64,000 bases of DNA, taken from positions 105,751 to 169,750 of the forward strand of contig JAFGBR010000069.1 of the NCBI GenBank assembly GCA_016933045.1, written 5' to 3'. The first letter of the stretch is position 1. Each line of letters starts with the position of its first letter. The DNA comes from Marinilabiliaceae bacterium (GTDB lineage: Bacteria; Bacteroidota; Bacteroidia; Bacteroidales; Marinilabiliaceae). Shown piece by piece: positions 9,001-16,379 of this stretch. The notes under the pieces are model-generated. The model made no database searches, was not told the DNA's origin, and worked only from the letters and a program-made list of their open reading frames with translations. A program made the position numbers and the translations under genes.

Positions 9001-10307
9001 ATGCATTTGACGAATTGGCAATTCAACGTCATATCGATTATTATTTTGATGATAAAAGTGAAGAGAAAGTGGTGTGGTTTGATGTTGATAAGATGGAAAA
9101 TATTTTATATAACCTTATTTCAAATGCATTTAAATATACCCCCGAAGGTGGTCAAATTTTTTGTTCACTTGAACTTATTAATAATGATGAATCTTTACTG
9201 CTTACGGTAAATGATAATGGAATTGGAATGAGTGAAGATAATCAATCAAAAATATTTGATCGCTTTTATAGGGTGGATGGTAGTATTGCAAGCGGAAGTT
9301 CTGGTATTGGTTTAGCTTTGGTTAAAGAACTTGTGGATTTGTTAAATGGTGCAATTAGTGTAGATAGCGCTCTTAATAAAGGAAGTGTTTTTAAGGTGGT
9401 TATTCCATGTAAGTTCGATCATATTGTAGATATTACTTCTTCTGACGGGTTAGAACAAGGCCGGTTTGTTGATTTGAAAGAGAAAGTTAAAATGACTATG
9501 GCCGTTCTGGAAGAGAGTTCATTTGATAATTTTAAAAGCAATGATTTAAAAGATTTGCCACTTTTGTTAATAGTTGAAGATAATAATGAACTTTTGCAGT
9601 TTATTTCAAATATATTTTCGCAGCAGTATAGGATTATAATTGCTGCAAATGGCGAAGATGGTTTTAATATGGCAAAAAAATATTCGCCCGATTTAGTGTT
9701 AAGTGATGTTATGATGCCGGTTAAGGATGGAATTACAATGTGTACCCAGTTAAAAGAAAACCTTTATACAAGTCATATTCCTGTAATATTGTTATCAGCA
9801 AAAGCAATGCCCGAAAATTTTGTTGAAGGTATTACTGTGGGTGCTGATGATTATATTTCAAAACCATTTAACAATGAAGTATTAATAGCAAAAGTTAAAA
9901 ATCTTATTGAATCTCGTAGGCGACTAAAGAAACTATATTCATCACTTGGCATTGATGAGCTGAAAAATGAAGATCATTCAATATTAGGAATTGATGAAAA
10001 GTTTATGAAAAAAATTTTTGAAGTAGTCGATACTAATTATAACGATCCGTTATTTAGTGTTGAAACATTTGCCGATTTAATGTGTGTTAGCAGAAGTCTT
10101 TTATATAAAAAATTAAAAGCGCTTACCGATCTGTCACCCAACGATTTTATTACAATTCATCGTTTGAAGAAATCGGTTGTTTTACTATCTGCCGGAAATT
10201 TATCAATTAATGAAATTGCCTATCAAATTGGGTTTAATGATCCAAAATATTTTAGTCGTGTGTTTAAAAAGTTCTATAAAAAAACACCAAGTGAATTTAT
10301 GTGCTGA
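6003..10307 (+). CDS. Hybrid two-component system sensor kinase/response regulator (HTCS)
   Basis: A 1434-residue one-protein signalling system typical of Bacteroidota carbohydrate control. In order: signal peptide (1-20); a periplasmic two-propeller region with repeated WIGT-type blades (VWIGTSDDGL, LWVGTWGGGLN, IWIGTYGDGL); a Y_Y_Y domain before one membrane helix (~812-830); a coiled coil; HisKA with phospho-accepting His924 in SHEFRTPLS; an HATPase domain with DNGIGMS and SSGIGLALV; a receiver with Asp1235 in DVMMPVKDG; and an AraC-type HTH at ~1350-1434. It senses an extracellular oligosaccharide and activates transcription. The ligand is unknown; no SusC/SusD pair is adjacent, only the divergent mutarotase gene. 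Confidence 0.95.
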   Translation: MRKFFLVFLLLGLLLQTKSIAVGDFSFHFKHITNADGLSQNTVNCIFRDGYGFMWFGTGNGLCKYDGYSFTVYTKPHLPSNLIRTIVETNDKVLLIGTSAGLVRYDLKSESFLGDIDFLDCSKPKDVLSIFVDSDNNVWIGTSDDGLYCVDFSRNVVLNHFYNENSLLPDNHVNDVIQLRDGRLLIGTSKGLCLYNYQRKAIVEWPYHIDVNKSVSKLFESKDGYIWIGTFHGLTVVDPQSGKGRDFLPDPFDKNSLIHATITSIAQDIIGNIYIGTLGGLDIYQVTSNSFFHVPSNGSEVFSMNNSFVRCLLPDGFGNVWIGTEKGGVNTFNLYQKPFYFMSHNENDKNSLSVKTINSIFSNGNYLWIGTAGGGLNRYNWQTGNVNHYLFEPGNISSISNNFVTSFFEDSNNKLWVGTWGGGLNKKTEGNSFKRFSPLVHGGDAGSENPFVSSLLFDNKGHLFVGTEGGIAIMDLVNELFINFSDDDNGLASINEIGCLLMDQYNYLWIGTRKGLYRLLLDDIQFNNGKAWCDKSKIEIFTSQMDDDYKSKLPGNYVISLFEDQDGVIWIGTYGDGLVKCTRNLQGDFDFKVINRENGLCNDVIYSIEQDSKGCLWLGTDKGLSCFNPFSRQVTNYFVDDGLLSDQFYWSASYRSSNGQMFFGGVEGLVYFYPESFSTYPFESLVNITKLRVFNEIIEVGEQKYNSVILEKSLAETDSISLSYKNNVFSVEFAALDFFQPEKIRYKYMLVGVDQNWVEVSSNQRFATYSNLSGGIYDFKVVATNSDGEWNKNEKILTIKIRPPFWQSTWFRFTFLLFIMLAIFGYSNYHSRRLIVQKKKLETMVKDRTSKIEAQSVVLIKQADELTIANKTLEDSKSEIEGQKKELELKNREILHQRDQLFELNKEVQEVNQLQMKFFTNISHEFRTPLSLIIAPVENMIADNDIPNKFRKSLNVIYKNASRLNLLIQQLLDFRTIETGNSHVRITNCAIGKFVNEVFHAFDELAIQRHIDYYFDDKSEEKVVWFDVDKMENILYNLISNAFKYTPEGGQIFCSLELINNDESLLLTVNDNGIGMSEDNQSKIFDRFYRVDGSIASGSSGIGLALVKELVDLLNGAISVDSALNKGSVFKVVIPCKFDHIVDITSSDGLEQGRFVDLKEKVKMTMAVLEESSFDNFKSNDLKDLPLLLIVEDNNELLQFISNIFSQQYRIIIAANGEDGFNMAKKYSPDLVLSDVMMPVKDGITMCTQLKENLYTSHIPVILLSAKAMPENFVEGITVGADDYISKPFNNEVLIAKVKNLIESRRRLKKLYSSLGIDELKNEDHSILGIDEKFMKKIFEVVDTNYNDPLFSVETFADLMCVSRSLLYKKLKALTDLSPNDFITIHRLKKSVVLLSAGNLSINEIAYQIGFNDPKYFSRVFKKFYKKTPSEFMC

Positions 10308-10310
10308 TTT

Positions 10311-10982
10311 TTATACATAGTTCGATTCGGCCTTCATTCCTTTTAGGATGGTAAATCCGCGGTCAATATCTTCATCGTTAACTAAAATTGTAAATTCATT
10401 AGTTGTCGATATTACCTCTTTTAGGTTGATGCCTTCCCATGCCAATGCTTTTAATATGTGATAATAGAAGCCTGTAACCTGTGTATTGTTGCTTGGTAGT
10501 TTTAAAGTAATGGCAGATAGGTTATTACTTTTCCAAATCATATCTTCGTTTTTGAAGTTGTTAATTACAACGTTTTCAAATGAACTGCTTACCACCAAAT
10601 TTGATTCAAAAACTCCCCTAACAAAAGTGTAAAAAATGTCCTGATGATCAACTATTTGGTTCATAACATTTGTGTGGCACTTAAATATTGTGTTACTGTT
10701 TCGATATGTAAAATCTGAGAGATTTGAGCGTACAATGATGTCGCCAATTGCTCCCATTATATTTTTTAAATTGTTGTGAAGTGATTTGTTTAGGTTAGGT
10801 ATTAATCGGTTTAATGCCATAACAATAGCACCTTCTTTTATGTTTTTTTTTACAATTTGTTCAATCTGTGGATGTATTTTTCTGGCAACAGATGAAATAT
10901 TTACAATTCCTTCACTTAGCGATTCGGCAAGGAATGGCTTTACTTTTATAACCGATTCTACGGCTTGGGAGACAGTAATCAT
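10311..10982 (-). CDS. ACT-like domain protein, possible regulator of the aspartate/lysine pathway
   Basis: I do not recognise a named family. The 223-residue protein has a helical N-terminal ~85 residues (VSQAVESVIKVKPFLAESL; VARKIHPQIEQIVKK), resembling a small winged-helix-like segment, then a linker. Its C-terminal third (VTGFYYHILKALAWEGINLKEVIS then TILVNDEDIDRGFTILK) follows the beta-alpha-beta-beta-alpha-beta pattern of aspartokinase ACT domains. No kinase domain is present. It is divergent from dapA with a 143-base shared spacer, so an amino-acid-sensing role for lysine synthesis is a reasonable inference. It is convergent with the HTCS gene, whose stop is 3 bases away. Confidence 0.5.
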   Translation of the reverse strand: MITVSQAVESVIKVKPFLAESLSEGIVNISSVARKIHPQIEQIVKKNIKEGAIVMALNRLIPNLNKSLHNNLKNIMGAIGDIIVRSNLSDFTYRNSNTIFKCHTNVMNQIVDHQDIFYTFVRGVFESNLVVSSSFENVVINNFKNEDMIWKSNNLSAITLKLPSNNTQVTGFYYHILKALAWEGINLKEVISTTNEFTILVNDEDIDRGFTILKGMKAESNYV

Positions 10983-11083
10983 TTATTGTTTTTTTGTAAA
11001 ATTAATAAATAGTTAAAATTTTAACAAATTGTTACAGATTAATTTTTATTGTTGTATTAATTTTTCAATCCGTTTTAAACTTT

Positions 11084-11091
11084 TATCTTTG
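11084..11091 (+). promoter_or_regulatory. Candidate -7 element (TATCTTTG) for dapA
   Basis: TATCTTTG fits the Bacteroidota TAnnTTTG -7 consensus and lies 34 bases before the dapA ATG. No clear TTTG -33 partner is seen at the usual spacing, so this is tentative. Confidence 0.4.
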
Positions 11092-11125
11092 TTCTAAATT
11101 CAAAATAGAGAATAAAAGATTACAC

Positions 11126-12016
11126 ATGGGTATATCAAATTTGAAAGGTTCAATTGTTGCCATTATAACTCCTTTTAAGGATAATGGAGAGCTTGATTTA
11201 GAAGCCTTTGATCAACTTATAGAGTTTCATATTTCAAATAAAACTGATGGTATAGTTGTTTGTGGAACTACAGGTGAAACACCGGCATTGTCCGAAGAAG
11301 AAGATGCGATAATGATTAAACGTGCTGTAGATAAAGTTGCAGGTAGGGTTCCGGTAATTGCAGGAACCGGTAGCAATAGTACGCACGATTGTATAAAATA
11401 CACTCAGAAAGCTAAAGATTTGGGTGTCGATGCAGCTCTTGTTGTGGTTCCTTATTACAATAAACCTACCGATGCTGGAATGTATTTGCATTTTAGCAGT
11501 GTTGCAAAAGCTGTCGATATCCCAATTATTCTATATAATGTTCCAGGGCGTACTGGGTCAAATATTAAACCTGCAGTAGTTTTAAAATTAGCAAACGATT
11601 TTAAAAATATTGTTGGTATTAAAGAAGCTCAGGGCAATTTGTCGGTTGTGGCCGAATTGATCGCTAATCGTCCCAACGGTTTTAAAATATACAGCGGTGA
11701 TGATTTTACATCCATGTCAACTAATTATATTGGAGCTGATGGTTGTATATCGGTTATTGCTAATATAATACCTTTGGAATTTCATAACCTGATGCATCTT
11801 TCAATAAAAAATGAAGTAATTCCGGCTCAGGAATTGTTTTTTAAATACCGTGTTATAATGGATTTGATGTTTGTTGAATCGAATCCAATTCCGGTAAAAA
11901 CGGCTTTAGCTATTATGGGTAAAGTTAAAGAGGTATTTAGGAGTCCATTGTGTGAGATGGATTCTGTTAATCGACTTAAATTAGAAAACGAACTTAAAAA
12001 AATAGGTGTAATATAA
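11126..12016 (+). CDS. dapA: 4-hydroxy-tetrahydrodipicolinate synthase
   Basis: A 296-residue TIM-barrel aldolase condensing pyruvate with aspartate semialdehyde, the first committed step toward diaminopimelate and lysine. Seen are GTTGETPAL (pyruvate-binding Thr pair), YNVPGRTG with the catalytic Tyr and substrate-binding Arg, and the Schiff-base lysine K166 in GIKEAQGN. Length and start match the family. A hairpin terminator follows, so it appears monocistronic. Its divergent neighbour carries an ACT-like domain, which is noteworthy because DapA and aspartokinase are the usual lysine-feedback points. Confidence 0.95.
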   Translation: MGISNLKGSIVAIITPFKDNGELDLEAFDQLIEFHISNKTDGIVVCGTTGETPALSEEEDAIMIKRAVDKVAGRVPVIAGTGSNSTHDCIKYTQKAKDLGVDAALVVVPYYNKPTDAGMYLHFSSVAKAVDIPIILYNVPGRTGSNIKPAVVLKLANDFKNIVGIKEAQGNLSVVAELIANRPNGFKIYSGDDFTSMSTNYIGADGCISVIANIIPLEFHNLMHLSIKNEVIPAQELFFKYRVIMDLMFVESNPIPVKTALAIMGKVKEVFRSPLCEMDSVNRLKLENELKKIGVI

Positions 12017-12042
12017 ATCACTTATAGTGTTGGATGGATAAT

Positions 12043-12068
12043 AGGGGGCAGTTGCCCCTTATTTTTTA
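12043..12068 (+). terminator. Intrinsic terminator of dapA
   Basis: GGGGCA-GT-TGCCCC stem followed by TTATTTTTT, 29 bases after the dapA stop. Confidence 0.8.
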
Positions 12069-12122
12069 TCGCTATGTTAAAGATCTTTTTTATCTTTAAA
12101 CCGGTGATTAAAATATTGTGCA

Positions 12123-12875
12123 ATGAATGTTATTGACGTTTTGAATAATCATAAAACAGTACGAAAATATAAGTCAGTTTCAATCGACGATGAACTGTTA
12201 ACTAATTTGCTTTCTGCTTCTTGTCGAGCATCTACAACAGGAAATATGCAGGTTTATAGTATTGTAGCTACTCGTGACCAATCGATAAAAGATGAGTTGA
12301 GCCCATGTCATTTTAACCAGCCAATGGTAAAACAAGCTCCTTTGGTTCTTACCTTTTGTGCTGATTTTAATCGGTTTAGTAAGTGGTGTAACCAACGTGG
12401 AGCAACGCCTGGGTATGATAATTTTCTTTCGTTTGTAACGGCTGCGATTGATGCGTTACTTGTTGCCCAGAATTTTTGTGTGGCCGCTGAGAGTAAGGGT
12501 TTGGGTATTTGTTATTTGGGTACTACTACTTATATGGCTCATAAAATTATTGATGTATTAAATCTTCCTAATGGTGTGGTGCCGGTTACAACTATTACAG
12601 TTGGATATCCTGATGAGGATATAGAACAGGTTGAACGACTTCCACTTGAAGCTATTGTTCATTTCGATAAGTATCGAGATTATAATACTGAAGATATTGA
12701 TAATTTATATGCTCAAAAAGAAGCTTTAGATAACAATAGAAATTTTGTTGCCGAGAATAATAAAACATCGTTAGCTCATGTGTTTACTGATGTTAGATAT
12801 AAAAAAGACGATAATGTTACTTTTAGTAAAATGTTGCTGGATGTTCTGAAAAGGCAGGGTTTTATGAATCAGTAG
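12123..12875 (+). CDS. FMN-dependent nitroreductase family protein (NfsA-like)
   Basis: A 250-residue flavoprotein of the NAD(P)H-dependent nitroreductase family. The N-terminal HKTVRKYKSVSIDDELL supplies FMN phosphate contacts, SASCRASTTGNMQVYSIV is the typical second motif, and AAESKGLGICYLGTT is the conserved flavin/dimer region; the long C-terminal extension (from about residue 180) fits the NfsA/FRP group. Its physiological substrate cannot be read from sequence: quinones, nitroaromatics and flavins are typical. A single gene between two terminators. Confidence 0.85.
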   Translation: MNVIDVLNNHKTVRKYKSVSIDDELLTNLLSASCRASTTGNMQVYSIVATRDQSIKDELSPCHFNQPMVKQAPLVLTFCADFNRFSKWCNQRGATPGYDNFLSFVTAAIDALLVAQNFCVAAESKGLGICYLGTTTYMAHKIIDVLNLPNGVVPVTTITVGYPDEDIEQVERLPLEAIVHFDKYRDYNTEDIDNLYAQKEALDNNRNFVAENNKTSLAHVFTDVRYKKDDNVTFSKMLLDVLKRQGFMNQ

Positions 12876-12897
12876 GTAATTTAAAGGTATTATAAAA

Positions 12898-12931
12898 TAA
12901 AAGGCTGGCACTTTAAAGCCAGCCTTTTATT
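12898..12931. terminator. Bidirectional intrinsic terminator
   Basis: AAGGCTGGC and GCCAGCCTT form a stem with A-run left and TTTTAT right, placed between the convergent nitroreductase and dehydrogenase genes. Confidence 0.85.
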
Positions 12932-12944
12932 GGGTTGTAAATTT

Positions 12945-14021
12945 TTAATTGTCCGAAAAAATTATATTGTATTTTTTTCCTAATTCCTTTAAATCGGCCA
13001 CAACAGCAGGTAAAAGATTAATTCCATTTTTTAGTCTTTCTTTTGTAATTTCTCTTTCCGGATCACCAGGAATTAAAACTTTTTCTTCTCCTTTGGCCGG
13101 GGTTGCGCTCCTGAATTTTTCAATCCAGTTATCCATGTGACTCTTGAACTCATCAGTTTTTCTAAAAGCATCTACTCGCCAAGCTCCAACAAAATGGCCT
13201 ATTCCATCGCCAACTGATTCTTTTATTGGATCAATGTAAGCTACAAAAGGAGGTACCCATGGGCCATAATTTGCACCCGATAATACAGCCGAAAAAATGT
13301 CGACCCAGCTACTTAAACAATATCCTTTGTGCGATCCATGTATCCTGTCACTTCCTAATGGTAGCATTGCTCCGCCTTTTTTTAAAATGGCTGCATCAGT
13401 TGTTGGATTTCCATCGGAATCCTGTGCCCATCCTTCGGGCATTGACATATTTTTGCGTTGTAATACTTCTAACTTTCCGTTTGCAACAGATGTAGTGGCC
13501 ATATCAATAACAACCGGGGGTTGTTTACCTGCCGGTATTGCAATTGAAATAGGATTTGTGCCTAAAAATTTGCTGGTCGAAAAGGTTGGTGCAACTAATG
13601 GACTGGCATTGGTCATTGAAAACCCAATCATATCATGTTCAAGAGCTAACATGGAATGATATCCGGCAATACCAAAATGGTTGCTGTTTCGTATGGCTAC
13701 CCAACCACTACCAACGTTTTTTGCTTTCTCAATAGCAATTTTCATGGCAAATGGAGCAACAATTAAACCTGCCCCTAAATCGCCATCAATAACAGCTGTG
13801 CTTGGCGTTTCGTGAATTATTTTAATTTTTGGATTTGAGTTCAGTCGTTGTTTTTCCCACAGTCGAACGTAACCACTTAACCTTGCTACACCATGTGAAT
13901 CAACGCCTCTTAAGTCGGCCGATATTAAAACTTTTGCTGCTTGAATGGCATCGTTTTCAGAAGTGCCAATTGATGTGAAAATTTCTTTTATAAATTTTTC
14001 TAAATATGATGCTGAGTACAT
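12945..14021 (-). CDS. Malate/L-lactate dehydrogenase family oxidoreductase (Ldh_2, YlbC/AllD/ComC type)
   Basis: A 358-residue NAD(P)-dependent 2-hydroxyacid dehydrogenase of the PF02615 fold, unrelated to classical Rossmann malate dehydrogenase. Recognised by ADLRGVDSHGVARLSGYV, the catalytic-site NSNHFGIAGYH, MTNASPLVAPTF, LGTNPISIAIPAG and the GSHKGYCL segment that binds cofactor. Family members act on malate, lactate, ureidoglycolate or sulfolactate; no neighbour decides which. It is divergent from the serpin gene and ends at a shared terminator. Confidence 0.85.
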   Translation of the reverse strand: MYSASYLEKFIKEIFTSIGTSENDAIQAAKVLISADLRGVDSHGVARLSGYVRLWEKQRLNSNPKIKIIHETPSTAVIDGDLGAGLIVAPFAMKIAIEKAKNVGSGWVAIRNSNHFGIAGYHSMLALEHDMIGFSMTNASPLVAPTFSTSKFLGTNPISIAIPAGKQPPVVIDMATTSVANGKLEVLQRKNMSMPEGWAQDSDGNPTTDAAILKKGGAMLPLGSDRIHGSHKGYCLSSWVDIFSAVLSGANYGPWVPPFVAYIDPIKESVGDGIGHFVGAWRVDAFRKTDEFKSHMDNWIEKFRSATPAKGEEKVLIPGDPEREITKERLKNGINLLPAVVADLKELGKKYNIIFSDN

Positions 14022-14038
14022 TGTATGAAATTTTTGCT

Positions 14039-14046
14039 CAAATTTA
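14039..14046 (-). promoter_or_regulatory. Candidate -7 element for the Ldh_2 gene
   Basis: The minus strand reads TAAATTTG, a full TAnnTTTG match, 18 bases upstream of the start codon. No convincing -33 TTTG is seen. Confidence 0.35.
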
Positions 14047-14201
14047 GCATTCTATTTTGTAATAGAATTAATATTCTTAATCCTATTGTTTTTGTTGAAG
14101 TATTTAATAATGTTGTTTTGTTTAAATTTTCTTTGTTAAAGAAAGTAATTGCTATCGTTATGTTTTAATTGTAATTTAGTTGTTTGTAAAAGTTTAGTGA
14201 T

Positions 14202-15428
14202 ATGAAAAATTTGTTTTTAATAGGTTTGGTTTTGTTTTATATTATTGGATGTGAGTCAAATTCTGATGAAGATTTGAATGAATACAAAACAATTGACCTT
14301 TCGTTAAAAGGAACAAAGCTTGTGGAAGCCTCTAATCAGTTTGGTATTGATGCTTTTCGGTGGATTGTTAATGATTCTGCAAATTGTAATGTTCTTATCT
14401 CTCCATTGAGTATAGTTCAGGCATTATCAATGGTTTGGAATGGAGCTGAAGGGTTGACCAGGAGTGAAATGTCGAATGTTTTTTATATTTCATCTGAGGT
14501 TGAGGATACGTATAACAACGAGCAGAAAATAATTCGCGATCAACTGTTAAATGCTGATAGAAAAGTAAGTGTTGATGTAGCTAATTCAATTTGGTATAGA
14601 AATACCGATGTAATTGCCGATAGTTTTGCTCAAATTGTTGTTGATTATTATAGTGCTGAAATTTCACCTCTTAATTTTTCCGATGGAGAACAAGCTAAAC
14701 AGATAATTAATAACTGGGTAAATGAAAAAACACATGGAAAAATACCTCAAATAGTTGATGAGGTTAATGACGATCATTATATGTTTTTAATTAATGCTGT
14801 TTATTTTTTGGGCGATTGGAAATATGCTTTTGACGAAGAAATGACCGAAAATGAAGATTTTTTTGCCGAAGATGGCTCAATAAACGAAGTTCAAATGATG
14901 AAAACAAAAGCCAATTTTGCTGCTTATTTATCTGATAACGTTCAAATGATTGAGCTACCTTATGGCAATGGTCATTATAATATGGTTTTAATGATGCCTG
15001 TTGATGATAATATAAACGGTTTTGTTTCTAATATGACAGCTGAAAAACTTAATGATTGGATTGATCGGATGGATACTTTGAATATTCAAGTGGAGATGCC
15101 AAAATTCAAGTTTGATGTTTCTTACGAATTAAAAAATGCTTTGATATATTTAGGAATGCCAACAGCATTTTCTGATAATGCCGATTTATCGTTAATTAAT
15201 GGACGAGGAGGTATAAATATTAGTAAAGTTAAGCATAAAGCATTTATCGATGTTAATGAAAAAGGAACTGAGGCTGCGGCTGTAACTAGTGTCGAAATTG
15301 AATATACTTCGATTGAACCCGGAGCTAATAATGCTATTGTTCGTTTTGATAAACCTTTTATTTTTGCTATCCGCGAAAACGATACTAATGCTTTTTTGTT
15401 TATGGGTAAAATAGCTAACTCTTTGTGA
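14202..15428 (+). CDS. Serpin-family protease inhibitor, lipoprotein
   Basis: A 408-residue serpin, a suicide inhibitor of serine or cysteine proteases. The lipobox IIGC puts Cys17 as the lipidated residue, so it is likely surface- or periplasm-anchored. Core serpin signatures: NVLISPLSIVQALSMVWNGA, DVANSIWYR, INNWVNEKTHGKIPQIV, LINAVYFLGDWKYAF and FDKPFIFAIRENDTNAFLFMGK. The hinge VNEKGTEAAAVTSVE matches inhibitory serpins (P17-P8, small residues at P12-P9), so inhibition rather than mere fold retention is likely. The loop before FDKPF is about five residues longer than in alpha-1-antitrypsin, so the P1 residue (perhaps Thr or Tyr) is uncertain. Confidence 0.93.
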   Translation: MKNLFLIGLVLFYIIGCESNSDEDLNEYKTIDLSLKGTKLVEASNQFGIDAFRWIVNDSANCNVLISPLSIVQALSMVWNGAEGLTRSEMSNVFYISSEVEDTYNNEQKIIRDQLLNADRKVSVDVANSIWYRNTDVIADSFAQIVVDYYSAEISPLNFSDGEQAKQIINNWVNEKTHGKIPQIVDEVNDDHYMFLINAVYFLGDWKYAFDEEMTENEDFFAEDGSINEVQMMKTKANFAAYLSDNVQMIELPYGNGHYNMVLMMPVDDNINGFVSNMTAEKLNDWIDRMDTLNIQVEMPKFKFDVSYELKNALIYLGMPTAFSDNADLSLINGRGGINISKVKHKAFIDVNEKGTEAAAVTSVEIEYTSIEPGANNAIVRFDKPFIFAIRENDTNAFLFMGKIANSL

Positions 15429-15474
15429 AATAATGATATTTATTAGTTTACTGAGGATGAAATTGTGCAAAATA

Positions 15475-16233
15475 CTAATCGCGAAAAGTATAATATGAAT
15501 TTGCCTGGCGTGTTGGCATTATTAAAATATCATTAATATTTACATGATCAGGTCTGGTAATAATAAATTTAATGGTATCCGCAATGTCATTGGCATTTAG
15601 AGGTGTAAAACCTTTATAAATTTTTTTTATAGCTTCATCATCGCCCTTAAAACGAACATTTGAAAATTCAGTTTCAACAGCTCCCGGAGAAATTGAACTA
15701 ACTTTTATGTTGTATGGTAATAGATCAATTCTCATTCCCTCGGTAATAGCATTTACTGCATGTTTCGATGCGCAATAAACACTGCCATTGGCGTAAGTGT
15801 TTATGCCTGCTATCGACGAAATATTAATAATGTGTCCTTTTTGTCGTTTTTTCATTAAAGGAATTATTTGCCGTGATAGGTAAAGTAGCCCTTTCACATT
15901 GGTGTCAATCATGGTTTCCCAATCTTCCCACAAGGCTTTATCAACAGGGTCAAAACCTGCTGCCAATCCGGCATTGTTTATCAAAACATCAATATTTTGC
16001 CACGATTCAGGTAATGAATTAATGGCATATAAAACATCCGTAGTATTACGAATGTCAAAACATAGTTGGAGTACATTATTGTTGCACTCTTTTATTATTG
16101 ATGTTTTTAATATATCAAGTCTGTCTTTTCTTCTTCCTGTTATAATTAAGTCATATCCTATTTTTGCCAGATTTTTAGCAGTAGCTTCACCAATACCCGA
16201 TGTTGTTCCGGTAATTAATGCAATTTTGTTCAT
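15475..16233 (-). CDS. Short-chain dehydrogenase/reductase (YdfG-like)
   Basis: A 252-residue classical SDR. The cofactor loop TGTTSGIGEA at residues 8-17 and RR in TGRRKDRL suggest NADP(H). NNAG, the catalytic Ser in NISSIAG, and YCASK (Tyr-X3-Lys) complete the active site, and SPGAVETEF is the usual C-terminal motif. It resembles YdfG-type 3-hydroxy-acid dehydrogenases, but the substrate is open. Convergent with the serpin gene over a 46-base gap without an obvious terminator; divergent from purL. Confidence 0.88.
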   Translation of the reverse strand: MNKIALITGTTSGIGEATAKNLAKIGYDLIITGRRKDRLDILKTSIIKECNNNVLQLCFDIRNTTDVLYAINSLPESWQNIDVLINNAGLAAGFDPVDKALWEDWETMIDTNVKGLLYLSRQIIPLMKKRQKGHIINISSIAGINTYANGSVYCASKHAVNAITEGMRIDLLPYNIKVSSISPGAVETEFSNVRFKGDDEAIKKIYKGFTPLNANDIADTIKFIITRPDHVNINDILIMPTRQANSYYTFRD

Positions 16234-16379
16234 GTTAGTATTTATAGTTTATCAATTAACGGCAATGTCAATTTGTAATTTGATCGTTTTTTTATACTTT
16301 CAAAGTAAGAATTATTTCTTTAAATCCTGAATAGTAATTTTAATAAAGTATTTTAAAAAGCACCACCAAAACAAAATAT

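Noticed and set aside
13297..13659. 120-codon plus-strand frame opposite the Ldh_2 gene
   Set aside because: Fully inside a well-supported gene on the other strand, with no domain-like pattern.
15899..16330. 143-codon plus-strand frame over the SDR start region
   Set aside because: Mostly antisense to the SDR N-terminus including its cofactor motif; the remainder is low-complexity spacer.
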